Positions 52,981-62,338 are shown, counted from the stretch's first letter. The stretch: 64,000 bases of DNA from Aquimarina latercula DSM 2041 (GCF_000430645.1 NZ_KE387186.1:189583-253582), one strand, 5' to 3'. Numbers and translations: made by a program. Notes: a model not told the origin generated them from the letters alone.

Positions 52981-53172
52981 ATGAACAAAGGAACAGTAAA
53001 GTTCTTTAATGACGCCAAAGGTTTTGGTTTCATTACAGAAGAAGGTTCGAACAAAGAACATTTTGTACACATTTCAGGATTAGTAGATGAAATTCGTGAA
53101 GGTGATGTAGTAGAGTTTGATCTACAAGAAGGAAAAAAGGGGTTAAACGCAGTAAATGTAAAAGTAATTTAA
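52981..53172 (+). CDS. cspA: Cold-shock domain protein
   Basis: 63 residues, a CspA-type OB fold with RNP motifs KGFGFIT and HFVHIS. It starts MNKGTVKFFNDAKGFGFITE. It binds single-stranded RNA and DNA as an RNA chaperone. It is a single-gene unit with its own promoter and terminator. Confidence 0.95.
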   Translation: MNKGTVKFFNDAKGFGFITEEGSNKEHFVHISGLVDEIREGDVVEFDLQEGKKGLNAVNVKVI

Positions 53173-53197
53173 TACATACTACATAACTTTTTTAATC

Positions 53198-53227
53198 AAT
53201 AAGCCTATCAATTTTGATAGGCTTATT
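53198..53227. terminator. Terminator of the cold-shock gene
   Basis: A 13-bp perfect stem AATAAGCCTATCA/TGATAGGCTTATT with loop ATTT; the T tract after it is weak. Confidence 0.7.
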
Positions 53228-53636
53228 TGTTTTCGAAATTTAACAACTAATATGTGCAATTTGCCAATAGTTCTGGTTTAATTACCAGAGATTACCAGAT
53301 TACTTTTATATCTTACTTTCTTATCTCCTTATAGCGTATCCACAAGAAGACGGTAAGTCTTTTATAAAATTCATCATAAGCTTAAAATTCAATCTAAAGT
53401 GTGTTTGTAAAAATCTCATAGTCTTTTCCCTTTTTATAATATAACGCTTGTTAGAATAAGATACCCTACCACTGTTATATTCTTTTTATTATAGTGTTTC
53501 TAATGAAGTATAAGAATAATAAAAGCCTATGATGTAATCTATAAGATGCAAATCATGCTAAAAATACAAAGTTTTTTAATTAGGTGTAACAATTTATGAT
53601 CAAGTGCATCAAAGAAGAAATCAAAAACAAAACGTA
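53228..53636. other. Spacer upstream of the hydrolase-sigma operon
   Basis: No coding frame. No matching TAnnTTTG box is obvious here, so the operon below may use an alternative sigma factor, possibly its own. Confidence 0.35.
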
Positions 53637-54476
53637 ATGAAAAACGTGAAAATCACATTTGCTTTCTTCTTGCTAATTAATCTTGCATTTAGTCAAGCTC
53701 CAGCTATTACAATAGACCTATCAGGAAATGGAACCCCAATTATATTTTTGCCTGGTTTTACAACACCAGGATCGGTTTGGGAGGAAACAATAATTCATTT
53801 AGATGGTAATTATCAAAATCATGTAGTATCCTATGCAGGATTTGATGGTAATACCCCTATTGCTATGCCTTGGTATGATACTATAAAAAAAGAATTGATT
53901 ACATATGTTAAAGAAAATAAGTTAACAGATGTAATTATTATTGGACATAGTATGGGAGGTAATTTAGCAATTGATATTGCAGCCTCATTACCTAATTCTA
54001 TAAAAGATTTAATTCTGGTGGATTCAATACCTTGTATGCGTGAATTAATGATGCCTGGTGTATCAGAAACCCAGATCCAATACGATAGTCCATATAATAA
54101 ACAAATGTTATCTATGAATGAAGAACAGTTTACCCAAACAGCTTTGATGATGGCTCAAAATATGACTAATAAAAAGGAGAAAGTAAATACATTGTTAGAC
54201 TGGATACAAACAGCAGATCGAGAAACATATGTGTATGGTTATACAGATTTATTAAAATTAGATTTGAGAAAAGTATTGGATAGAATAACTGCAAAAACTC
54301 TAATCGTTGGAGCGGCTTTTCCAACTATTGAAACAGCAAAAGCAAATTATGAAAAACAATATGCGCAGCTATCTAATAAGCGTATAGAGATGATACCTGA
54401 TAGTAAGCATTTTATTATGTTTGATCAACCAGAATTGCTTTATGAAAAGATAAATGAATTTTTAACTAATGAGTAA
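53637..54476 (+). CDS. Exported alpha/beta hydrolase
   Basis: 279 residues from ATG 53637, with a signal peptide MKNVKITFAFFLLINLAFSQ; an in-frame GTG at 53604 would bury it. The hydrolase fold shows PIIFLPGFTTPGSVW, the nucleophile elbow GHSMGG and His in DSKHFIMFDQPE. Substrate unknown. It overlaps the sigma gene by 8 bp, so hydrolase, sigma and membrane protein are translationally coupled. Confidence 0.88.
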   Translation: MKNVKITFAFFLLINLAFSQAPAITIDLSGNGTPIIFLPGFTTPGSVWEETIIHLDGNYQNHVVSYAGFDGNTPIAMPWYDTIKKELITYVKENKLTDVIIIGHSMGGNLAIDIAASLPNSIKDLILVDSIPCMRELMMPGVSETQIQYDSPYNKQMLSMNEEQFTQTALMMAQNMTNKKEKVNTLLDWIQTADRETYVYGYTDLLKLDLRKVLDRITAKTLIVGAAFPTIETAKANYEKQYAQLSNKRIEMIPDSKHFIMFDQPELLYEKINEFLTNE

Positions 54477-54963
54477 AGAGAAACCACAACTTTTTGAAAC
54501 AATATATAATGATTGTTATCCAATGGTATTGCAGATGTGTTTAGGTTATATGAAAGGAGATGAGAGTTTGGCCCATGATTTAACCCAAGAAGTATTTATT
54601 AATATTTGGAATGCATTGGATAAATTTAAGGGTATATCATCTCATAAAACCTGGGTGTACAGAATTACAGTTAATTCATGCTTACAACATATTAGAAAAG
54701 AGAAAAACAAAAAACAAGTGTCTATTGATACGGTAGCACATATGATTGAGGATGATAATCAGGAGGTTAATACAGGAGAAAATAAGAGTTTATATACAGC
54801 AATAGGTAAGCTGGAAGAGATAGATCGTTTGCTAATCATGATGGTTTTAGAAGGCCAGGATTATGATAGTATTTCAGAAATAATGGGGATAAAGCCAACC
54901 AATGTAAGAGTTAAGATCCATAGAATAAAGAAGAGATTAAAAAAAATATTAGATCATGAGTAA
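54469..54963 (+). CDS. ECF-type RNA polymerase sigma factor
   Basis: 164 residues. Region 2 shows LAHDLTQEVFINIWNALDKF and SHKTWVYRITVNSCLQHIR, and region 4 shows LLIMMVLEGQDYDSISEIMGIKPTNVRVKIHRIKKRLKK. It overlaps both neighbours by 8 bp. It probably controls this operon and envelope genes, and the next gene is its likely membrane-bound partner. Confidence 0.9.
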   Translation: MSKEKPQLFETIYNDCYPMVLQMCLGYMKGDESLAHDLTQEVFINIWNALDKFKGISSHKTWVYRITVNSCLQHIRKEKNKKQVSIDTVAHMIEDDNQEVNTGENKSLYTAIGKLEEIDRLLIMMVLEGQDYDSISEIMGIKPTNVRVKIHRIKKRLKKILDHE

Positions 54964-55558
54964 TGAATTTGAAGCATTGCAGAGTCAATGGAAAGAAAAT
55001 AAGAATAGTATTAAACGTAATTCACCGAATTCAGATGAGATGTTTTCCTCAATAAATAAAAAGAAAAGTTGGAGTACTCGTTTTCATTATGGAAATATTA
55101 TTATACTATCATTAGTTTTGATAGGGATTGTAGCTTTTTTCTATTTTATAGCTCCTGTTCAGGAGCTGTTGAGTAGAGTTGGGGCTGGATGTATGATTGG
55201 AGGTTTATTTATAAGAATCGTAATTGAAATTATAAGTGTATCTAAGGCAAAAAAGATCAACATGACTGACAATGCTTTACAAACGACTAACGATACAATT
55301 GCATTCTATAATTTTAGAAAAAAGATTCACGGGCCAGTTACCGTCGGAATTATAGTTTTATATACTATTGGTTTTTATATGATCACTCCAGAGTTTAGTT
55401 TGTATTTTAAAATGTGGCAGATGATTTTGATTGATGTGTCTTATATTATTGGTGCGATAATTCCTTATATCGCTGTTCGAAAAAACATCAGAAAAGAAAT
55501 ACATGTTTTATTAGAGATTATTGAGTTAAAGAGAACAATAACAAGGGAGGTTAAATAA
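54956..55558 (+). CDS. Four-TM membrane protein, putative anti-sigma factor
   Basis: 200 residues with a cytoplasmic N-terminal segment (about 1-43) and four hydrophobic segments (about 45-68, 75-95, 124-144, 152-174). No zinc-binding ZAS motif is visible. Its position immediately after an ECF sigma gene, with overlap, supports an anti-sigma role; this is inference from context. It ends 13 bp from the convergent acyloxyacyl hydrolase gene. Confidence 0.75.
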   Translation: MSNEFEALQSQWKENKNSIKRNSPNSDEMFSSINKKKSWSTRFHYGNIIILSLVLIGIVAFFYFIAPVQELLSRVGAGCMIGGLFIRIVIEIISVSKAKKINMTDNALQTTNDTIAFYNFRKKIHGPVTVGIIVLYTIGFYMITPEFSLYFKMWQMILIDVSYIIGAIIPYIAVRKNIRKEIHVLLEIIELKRTITREVK

Positions 55559-55571
55559 TATATTTGAGAAA

Positions 55572-56654
55572 TCAATTTATAATATAGATAAGTCGACCAT
55601 CCATATGGTCGGCTACTTTTCCGTAAGCAATTAAAGAAGCTCCAATGGTCCAGCGCTTAGATTTTCCAATGCTATACCAAAACGAATATCGTTGATATAA
55701 CCAATTTGGTTGAATGTTTCTAGGTCTAGTAATATAAAATCCAAACTGCTGTAGGAAATAAAAATCTCCTATTGAGAAATGGTGGCCAACTGTTATTGAC
55801 GATGAAAATGCGGAATCATTAATATCCTCTTGTTTTGCAATCTCTCGATCAGAAAAATCATACCAAAATTCTATACCGGCATTTAGCCCATTAATTCCAG
55901 ATATTGGTTGTAGAATTCCTCCCGTGATTCCGATTAAAAGATGATTCGAAGCTTCAGCTTCTCGATCAGAGGATCTTAAACTAATAAATGAACCTAGGTA
56001 ATAATCAATAGATGTTTCATAAGACTTTAAGGATTTTGGTTTTTTCTTTAATTGAGTGTTATTAATGACTTTATCAATCCCTATAGAAAAAGTTGGAAAA
56101 TTCATTCCTTTATTCGGTTGCTTTTGACCGCCATTAGAGATGTGATTATAATTTGCGGAAAGGTTAACTGCATAATTATCGTTAATATGATAATTTAGAT
56201 TTAGAGATAATGCTAGGTAAAAACTAAAATGAGTACTAAATAATAGATTTTCTGGGTTCGTTTCTTGATCAAATATTTGATCAAGGTATGTAACCCCTAA
56301 AGATCCTCTTAGCGAAAATTTTAGAGGTCCTTTATACGTAAAATAAGGTTCTACAAAGTATATAAGATTGTATGAGTTACCCAGGATGTTTGGGTTGGCA
56401 TAGTTGAAATAAGCAAATGCAAATCCACTTCTTCCGTAACAGAAACAGGTTTTCCAGGCTTTGTCGGTGGTTTTTAACCAACTATATTCTAACTGCAATC
56501 CATAAGGATTTGTTTGCGAAATCGGTTTTAATTCCGGCGAATGCGCGATGATAAAACCGTAATGGGATTTTGCCCCAAAAAAAGTAGGATTCACTTGGGC
56601 TCCTATCGAGGTGTAGATCAATATGCTGAATAAGATTAATGTAATCTTTTCCAT
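55572..56654 (-). CDS. PagL-like acyloxyacyl hydrolase / lipid A 3-O-deacylase family outer membrane protein
   Basis: 360 residues. Signal peptide MEKITLILFSILIYTSIGAQ, then alternating beta-strands with aromatic residues typical of a barrel. The PagL-type His-Ser pair appears in NYNHISNGGQ. PagL removes a fatty acyl chain from lipid A in the outer membrane; the second half may be a repeated barrel segment. Assignment to deacylase activity is by family resemblance. Confidence 0.75.
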   Translation of the reverse strand: MEKITLILFSILIYTSIGAQVNPTFFGAKSHYGFIIAHSPELKPISQTNPYGLQLEYSWLKTTDKAWKTCFCYGRSGFAFAYFNYANPNILGNSYNLIYFVEPYFTYKGPLKFSLRGSLGVTYLDQIFDQETNPENLLFSTHFSFYLALSLNLNYHINDNYAVNLSANYNHISNGGQKQPNKGMNFPTFSIGIDKVINNTQLKKKPKSLKSYETSIDYYLGSFISLRSSDREAEASNHLLIGITGGILQPISGINGLNAGIEFWYDFSDREIAKQEDINDSAFSSSITVGHHFSIGDFYFLQQFGFYITRPRNIQPNWLYQRYSFWYSIGKSKRWTIGASLIAYGKVADHMDGRLIYIIN

Positions 56655-56764
56655 TGTTAATCAGTGTGTTATTAAATTTACTGAAAATTATTAACGGTTT
56701 AAATTCAATTTGATACTTTATTTTAGTTTTCATACAGAAAACCCATGTATACTAGAAATGTTAT

Positions 56765-57568
56765 TTGCAATTATTTAGTACATTAGTAAATAACTATAGC
56801 ATATATAACAACAACTTGAAACCAATAACGACCATCAATGATGTCATCGACTCTTTAGATGATATTATTAAAACATCAAAACTTGATAATAGTCCCTTAG
56901 GATATTTTGCCGCGTTGTATAGACGGGTAACTATTAAGGTAAAAGAAGGAATTGAAAATGATTTTTTTGATGACGGTCCTAGGATGGAAAAACTTGATAT
57001 CATTTTTGCTAGTAGATACTTAGATGCCTATTTTTCTTATAGAGATGATAAAGTAGTAACGACTTCTTGGAAAATAGCATTTGACTTGTCAAAAAATTAT
57101 TGGCCTATAGTATTACAACATTTATTAATAGGAATGAATGCCCATATTAATTTGGACCTAGGAATAGCGGCTGCAGAAGTTTCCAAAGGCACAAATATTG
57201 AAAATCTTAAAGAAGATTTTGATAAAATAAATCAAATTCTTTCATCATTAGTAATTGAGATAGAAAATGATCTGGCAAGTATTTGGCCGACCCTTAAAAA
57301 AATCCTCAAATTGACTCGAAATGTTGATGATTTTTTAGTTGATTTCAGTATGGAATTAGCAAGAGATGGAGCATGGGAGTTTGCTAAACAAATTGCAATC
57401 ACACCAAGTGATCAATTTATAGAAGTAATTAATCAAAGAGACCTTAAAGTAGCTGATAAAGCTTCAATAATTACAAACCCAGATTTCGTGGCTAATATTA
57501 TCTTGGGTATTATTAGAATAGGCGAACGAGGATCTGTTTCCAATAAAATTCAATATTTAATATCCTAA
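56765..57568 (+). CDS. DUF5995 family protein
   Basis: 267 codons if started at TTG 56765; TTG 56816 (giving LKPITTINDVIDSLDDIIK, the typical family start) is at least as likely, because no ATG lies near. The DUF5995 pattern includes PLGYFAALYRRVT, GIENDFFDDGPRMEKLD, FASRYLDAYFSY and LQHLLIGMNAHINLDLGIAA. All helical; function unknown. A conserved His appears in MNAHIN. Confidence 0.82.
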   Translation: MQLFSTLVNNYSIYNNNLKPITTINDVIDSLDDIIKTSKLDNSPLGYFAALYRRVTIKVKEGIENDFFDDGPRMEKLDIIFASRYLDAYFSYRDDKVVTTSWKIAFDLSKNYWPIVLQHLLIGMNAHINLDLGIAAAEVSKGTNIENLKEDFDKINQILSSLVIEIENDLASIWPTLKKILKLTRNVDDFLVDFSMELARDGAWEFAKQIAITPSDQFIEVINQRDLKVADKASIITNPDFVANIILGIIRIGERGSVSNKIQYLIS

Positions 57569-57908
57569 AACGCAGTTTTTTTGTTTTTCAAAGTCAATTT
57601 TGATTTTTTTAACATAATATGTAAGGAAAATTACTTTTTTATTTAATTTTATCGCGATAAACATCTTAAATTTTTCTTATGTTTTAATATTTTAGTTAAA
57701 AAAATGTGATAAAAACAACGCAAACGTTTGCGTGATTGTAATTTCTGTGATCCCTTGTTAAATCTTCATTTCTAGGGTTTTTATTTTTTATTATTGTTAA
57801 ATAAATAGTGTTAAAAAAGAATATTCAATATAGTTTACCTTGTTTGTTTAATGATTTGGTAATTCCATTCTTAATTTAGTGACATAATCACTAACTAAAT
57901 TTAACACT
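57569..57908. other. Regulatory spacer upstream of the GH16 gene
   Basis: AT-rich, without a gene. It holds the palindrome described separately; a -7-like TTAATTTA is seen near 57870, but no convincing -33. Confidence 0.4.
57718..57733. promoter_or_regulatory. LacI-type operator palindrome
   Basis: ACGCAAACGTTTGCGT is a perfect 16-bp palindrome with the central CG typical of LacI/GalR-family operators. It lies 176 bp upstream of the GH16 gene. No LacI gene is in the window. Confidence 0.55.
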
Positions 57909-58802
57909 ATGAGAATGTTTGTCAAGTTTTTTGGAATTCTGTTATTAGTTTTGTCATCATCTGCCTGCGAAACAGAAGAGTTAATTGTAGAAGATGCCAC
58001 TGATATACAAAATACAACAGATATAGATGCAAAGGCAGGACCTTGGGTTCGACAGTTTACTGATAACTTTAATTCTAATGGAAATTTAAATCAATGGGAG
58101 AGGACACATAATAGAGCGGATTATAATTCTAGTGTATGTAATTATAAAAATTGGAATTCAGAAATAGCTAATCTTGATGGCAGTAGTTGTTTACGTCTTC
58201 AAGCATATAAAAAGAGCAATAATAATTATGAATCAGGTCATGTAAAATCTTATTTTAATTTTCATCCTGGAAATAACGAGGAATATAGAGTAAGAGCAAG
58301 AATTAAATTGTTAGCTAAGAACGGTACAAATAGTTATAAAGGATTTTCGGAAACTTATGGTGCTTGGCCAGCTTTTTGGACGGTTAATGAAACGAATTGG
58401 CCTACACGTGGAGAAAGTGATATTATGGAAGGTTATTCTTTTGGTAATAGCGCAAGATTCGCTAGTAACTTATTTTATGGAGCAAATACCTCTCAAAATC
58501 AATTGGGAACTAGTGCTGAAAGAAGATATAATTTAGGAGAAGGATGGCATACTTACGAGCAAAGATGGATCAACAGAAATGGATGGGTTACTATTCAGGT
58601 CTATGTTGATGGGAATAGAGTTGCTAGTTATAATAATAATGTGGATAATGATCTAAGACTTCAGAATTTCAAAAACCATAATATTATTTTAAATTTAAAT
58701 ATAGGTTCGGACACAGGTATTTTTAATAATTCTAGCATTAATATTTTCTGGAATACTTATATGTATGTAGATTATGTTCGTGTTGATAAGCGAACTATTT
58801 AA
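57909..58802 (+). CDS. GH16 family glycoside hydrolase lipoprotein
   Basis: 297 residues. Lipoprotein signal with Cys20 (LSSSAC), a short linker, then a GH16 beta-jelly-roll with the catalytic motif ESDIME (nucleophile and acid/base Glu, EXDXXE) in GESDIMEGYS. GH16 enzymes cut beta-glucans, agarose, porphyran or carrageenan, so a marine substrate is likely but the subfamily is undetermined. A LacI-type operator upstream suggests sugar-induced expression. No PUL-type susC/susD genes are adjacent. Confidence 0.88.
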   Translation: MRMFVKFFGILLLVLSSSACETEELIVEDATDIQNTTDIDAKAGPWVRQFTDNFNSNGNLNQWERTHNRADYNSSVCNYKNWNSEIANLDGSSCLRLQAYKKSNNNYESGHVKSYFNFHPGNNEEYRVRARIKLLAKNGTNSYKGFSETYGAWPAFWTVNETNWPTRGESDIMEGYSFGNSARFASNLFYGANTSQNQLGTSAERRYNLGEGWHTYEQRWINRNGWVTIQVYVDGNRVASYNNNVDNDLRLQNFKNHNIILNLNIGSDTGIFNNSSINIFWNTYMYVDYVRVDKRTI

Positions 58803-58848
58803 AAGTGTAGAGATCTTATACTAAACCATTACATCTTAATTAAAAGCA

Positions 58849-58886
58849 AAAAGCTGTCTCATGTTAACTTAGAGGCAGCTTTTTTA
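58849..58886 (+). terminator. GH16 terminator
   Basis: The stem AAAAGCTGTCTC/GAGGCAGCTTTT (one G-U pair), an 11-nt loop and a T tract. Confidence 0.75.
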
Positions 58887-58912
58887 AGAATGATAATGTT
58901 TTGATTTTGTCT

Positions 58913-59073
58913 CAAAAAAGCCTAAAAAATATACACCACTTGGTTTTAAGTACTTCCACTGTTGTCAGAAATGTATACAATTACATTTATCTAGTTTTTT
59001 CTAACTCTCAGTTCTGACTGGCCCATACTTAAATAGAGAGTTTTTGGTTTTTGAATTTTTAGGCTTTTTGTTT
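58913..59073. repeat. Long imperfect inverted repeat (about 160 bp)
   Basis: The ends CAAAAAAGCCTAAAAA and its complement TTTTTAGGCTTTTTG pair, and inner blocks pair too (TTTAAGTA with TACTTAAA, and TCAGAA with TTCTGA). A small inner hairpin AAATGTA/TACATTT lies in the centre. No coding frame. It resembles a miniature inverted-repeat element or a decayed insertion sequence; no target duplication was recognised. Confidence 0.45.
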
Positions 59074-59263
59074 TCTATTGAATTTGGCTAACTCAAATAA
59101 ATTAAGAACTTCAATATTCTTTTTCAAAAATACATTATATGATGACTCTAATAAAGAGTTAAAAAACTAGTTTTGATAGGGGTATGTTACCCTTTGTTTT
59201 GTGATGATATCATAGATATATATCTTTACTTTGATAATCCTAAAAAAAATAAAAACTTAGTTC

Positions 59264-59773
59264 ATGAATCATCAATTAATAATAAAAAGCTTGTTAAGAA
59301 ATCAAAAGGTTTTCGAAGAACTATTAAGCGGTATTACAAAAGAAGAATATTTATGGAAAGACAGGCCAAATCGTTGGTGTTTACTTGAGATAGTTTGTCA
59401 TTTATATGATGAAGAAAAAGAAGATTTTAGAAAAAGAACAAAACATATATTAGATACTCCAGATAAAAATTTTGAGCCAATTGATCCCGAAGGTTGGGTG
59501 GCTAACAGAGCGTATATAAAACAAGATTATAATGTTGTTTTTAATAATTTTATCGAAGAACGAAAAGCATCTATTAATTGGTTGAATTCTTTAGAAAACA
59601 CTAATTGGAACAATGTTTCAATACATCCCGACCTTGGAGAAATGACGGCAAAACAATTTCTTACTAATTGGTTAGCACATGATTATTTGCACTTTAAGCA
59701 AATCACAAATCTAAAATTGGATTATATTAAATACACATCTAAAGAAGATTTCTCTTATGCAGAAGGATATTAG
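59264..59773 (+). CDS. DinB superfamily protein
   Basis: 169 residues, no signal peptide. DinB-like four-helix bundle with probable metal ligands in LEIVCHLYDEE and HDYLHFKQI. The family binds nickel or zinc and includes thiol-dependent transferases, here possibly using bacillithiol (inference). It converges with the PAP2 gene (9-bp gap). Confidence 0.88.
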   Translation: MNHQLIIKSLLRNQKVFEELLSGITKEEYLWKDRPNRWCLLEIVCHLYDEEKEDFRKRTKHILDTPDKNFEPIDPEGWVANRAYIKQDYNVVFNNFIEERKASINWLNSLENTNWNNVSIHPDLGEMTAKQFLTNWLAHDYLHFKQITNLKLDYIKYTSKEDFSYAEGY

Positions 59774-59782
59774 ATATATAGT

Positions 59783-60556
59783 CTAAAAAGATTTCGAAAA
59801 GTACAGTCCAACACTATCGCCCGTAAATTGCGGTGCGAATGCGATATCGTCTAGATTTTTAAAAGGGTTCCAAGAAATAAGATGTTCATAATGGTATACT
59901 AATCGCGTTGTTAAGATTCCTATTCCAGCTCCTACAAGTACATCAGAGAGATAATGTTTGTTGTTCATCATTCTTAAGCTACCAGTGGTAATTGCAAAAA
60001 TATATCCACTATACGCTAATAAAGGACTACTATCGATGAATTCTTCATATAAAACAGCAGCAGAAACAAAAGCCATAGAAGTATGTCCTGATGGAAATGA
60101 GTTTAATTGGGTAGGATCTCCTGGTCGTGCCTTATCAACCTCTTTTTTTAAGACTGTAGTAGCTGCACTGGTTACTAAAGAAGAGATTAAAAGGTTTTTA
60201 GTTTGATCGAACCAATGATTTCTTGATGCTACTCCAAAAATATCAGCAGCATACATTTGCACTATAGGGGCGTACCTTGTGTAATCATCAATGTTTAAAT
60301 AAAAATTATTACCTGTGTAACCTCTAATGTCTTTTTGTAATGATTTTTCAAAATCACTAGTTGATAAAAGAATTCCAGAAGCAATTAAAGTAAAGGGTAT
60401 TACTCTTTTTGTAAATAGATTTCTTTTTTGTTTTTTACGTTCAGTTTGTTTAGAAGTCTTGAAATCAACTTTAGTAGCTGGTGCTTCTGTAAATTGGGCA
60501 TTGGTGGTGTTTAGATATAGACATACCAATAGTAGTAGGTTAATACTAATCTTCAT
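59783..60556 (-). CDS. PAP2 family phosphatase
   Basis: 257 residues, signal-like N-terminus. The acid phosphatase triad motifs are present: KEVDKARPGD, FPSGHTSMAF and NNKHYLSDVLVGAGIG. It probably dephosphorylates a lipid such as undecaprenyl-PP or phosphatidate at the membrane; substrate not inferable. Confidence 0.9.
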   Translation of the reverse strand: MKISINLLLLVCLYLNTTNAQFTEAPATKVDFKTSKQTERKKQKRNLFTKRVIPFTLIASGILLSTSDFEKSLQKDIRGYTGNNFYLNIDDYTRYAPIVQMYAADIFGVASRNHWFDQTKNLLISSLVTSAATTVLKKEVDKARPGDPTQLNSFPSGHTSMAFVSAAVLYEEFIDSSPLLAYSGYIFAITTGSLRMMNNKHYLSDVLVGAGIGILTTRLVYHYEHLISWNPFKNLDDIAFAPQFTGDSVGLYFSKSF

Positions 60557-60812
60557 AGAATATTTTTTTAGGGCTCTTTTTGATTTGGGATCAAAAGCAT
60601 TGAAATATACTATTTTAATATTAAAAAAATGTTAAATTAGATGAAGCTATTATTAATTTTTGGCAACTAATACTATTAACAGGTTAGTTTGTAATGTCCT
60701 TAAAAACAGTGTTTAAAGGTGGTTTCGTGTTTTTTGAAGAGTCATGAGTATTGTTGTAAGGTATTAAATTTCATTTCAAATAAACAAAACCGATATTAGC
60801 TATTGACTTTTA
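60557..60812. other. Divergent spacer between the PAP2 gene and guaB
   Basis: No gene. The guaB promoter lies at its right end. Confidence 0.35.
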
Positions 60813-60842
60813 TAGGATTCCTTTAAAAAAGGCTTATATTTG
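60813..60842 (+). promoter_or_regulatory. guaB promoter
   Basis: TTG (60813-60815), exactly 19 nt, and a perfect TATATTTG -7 box (60835-60842), followed by C. The transcript would start near 60846. Confidence 0.7.
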
Positions 60843-60844
60843 CA

Positions 60845-60865
60845 CGCAATTAAATCTTAATTGCG
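60845..60865 (+). promoter_or_regulatory. Hairpin leader directly before the guaB start codon
   Basis: CGCAATTAA-ATC-TTAATTGCG is a perfect 9-bp inverted repeat with a 3-nt loop, ending at the base before ATG 60866. Given the promoter position, nearly the whole 5' leader is this hairpin. Confidence 0.55.
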
Positions 60866-62338
60866 ATGACAGCACACGAATCCAAAATCGTTGGAGAAGG
60901 ACTTACATATGATGATGTACTTTTAGTCCCTGCATTTTCCGAAGTACTACCACGAGAAGTAAGTATCCAAACAAAATTTACAAGAAATATAACGATTAAC
61001 GTTCCTATAGTTTCTGCGGCTATGGATACCGTTACAGAAAGCCGTATGGCAATTGCTATGGCGCAAGAAGGTGGAATTGGTGTATTGCACAAAAATATGA
61101 CCATTCAGGAACAGGCTATGAAAGTTCGAAAGGTAAAAAGGGCAGAAAGTGGGATGATTATAGATCCTGTTACATTACCATTAGATGCAAAAGTTATTGA
61201 TGCTAAAAATAATATGCGAGAGCATAGTATTGGAGGAATTCCTATAGTAGATGATAATAATAAGTTGTTAGGAATAGTTACTAATAGAGATTTACGTTTC
61301 GAGAAAAATAATGAACGACCTATTTCAGAAGTGATGACTAGCGAAAATCTAGTTACTGTTGGAGAAGGAACATCATTACAGGAAGCAGAAGTTATATTAC
61401 AAGATAATAAAATTGAAAAATTACCAGTAGTAAATGATGATAATACCTTAGTGGGATTAATAACTTTCAGAGATATTACAAAACTAACGCTAAAACCAAG
61501 TGCTAATAAAGATAGTTTAGGACGTCTTCGTGTAGCTGCTGCTATTGGAGTAACGGGTGATGCGGTGGATCGTGCAGAGGCTTTAGTTGGTGCTGGAGTA
61601 GATGCGGTGGTAATTGATACAGCTCATGGACATACTAAAGGAGTAGTTTCTGTTCTAAAAGAAGTGAAAAAGAAGTTTCCTGAATTAGATGTAATTGTGG
61701 GTAATATTGCAACAGGAGAGGCTGCAAAATATTTGGTAGAAGCTGGAGCTGATGCGGTAAAAGTTGGAATTGGACCAGGCTCTATCTGTACGACTAGAGT
61801 TGTTGCTGGAGTAGGTTTTCCACAGTTTTCAGCAGTTTTAGAAGTTGCTTCTGCAATTAAAGGATCAGGTGTTCCTGTAATAGCGGATGGAGGAATTAGA
61901 TATACTGGAGATATTCCTAAAGCAATTGCAGCTGGGGCAGATACAGTTATGTTAGGCTCTCTATTAGCAGGAACAAAAGAATCTCCTGGGGAAACAATTA
62001 TTTACGAAGGAAGAAAATTTAAATCCTATCGCGGAATGGGGTCAGTAGAAGCAATGAAAAAAGGATCAAAAGATCGTTATTTTCAGGATGTAGAGGATGA
62101 TATCAAAAAACTAGTTCCAGAAGGAATTGTTGGTCGTGTAGCGTATAAAGGAGAATTATATGAGAGTATTCATCAATTCGTTGGTGGATTGCGTGCTGGT
62201 ATGGGATATTGTGGTTCTAAAAATATTAAAACGCTACAGGATACAGGCCGTTTTGTGAAAATAACTGCTAGTGGTATCCATGAGAGTCATCCTCATGATG
62301 TTACTATTACTAAAGAAGCTCCTAATTATAGTAGGTAA
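60866..62338 (+). CDS. guaB: IMP dehydrogenase
   Basis: 490 residues. TIM barrel with the catalytic loop GPGSICTTRVV (Cys308), the inserted CBS pair (about residues 97-210) and the flap with SVEAMKKGSKDRYFQ. It converts IMP to XMP with NAD, the rate-limiting step to GMP; guaA (34049) does the next step. CBS domains commonly bind adenine and guanine nucleotides for feedback control. Transcription starts from a strong promoter with a hairpin leader. Confidence 0.97.
   Translation: MTAHESKIVGEGLTYDDVLLVPAFSEVLPREVSIQTKFTRNITINVPIVSAAMDTVTESRMAIAMAQEGGIGVLHKNMTIQEQAMKVRKVKRAESGMIIDPVTLPLDAKVIDAKNNMREHSIGGIPIVDDNNKLLGIVTNRDLRFEKNNERPISEVMTSENLVTVGEGTSLQEAEVILQDNKIEKLPVVNDDNTLVGLITFRDITKLTLKPSANKDSLGRLRVAAAIGVTGDAVDRAEALVGAGVDAVVIDTAHGHTKGVVSVLKEVKKKFPELDVIVGNIATGEAAKYLVEAGADAVKVGIGPGSICTTRVVAGVGFPQFSAVLEVASAIKGSGVPVIADGGIRYTGDIPKAIAAGADTVMLGSLLAGTKESPGETIIYEGRKFKSYRGMGSVEAMKKGSKDRYFQDVEDDIKKLVPEGIVGRVAYKGELYESIHQFVGGLRAGMGYCGSKNIKTLQDTGRFVKITASGIHESHPHDVTITKEAPNYSR

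Noticed and set aside
59173..59388. Plus-strand frame overlapping the DinB gene start
   Set aside because: Out of frame with a recognisable DinB protein and of random composition.
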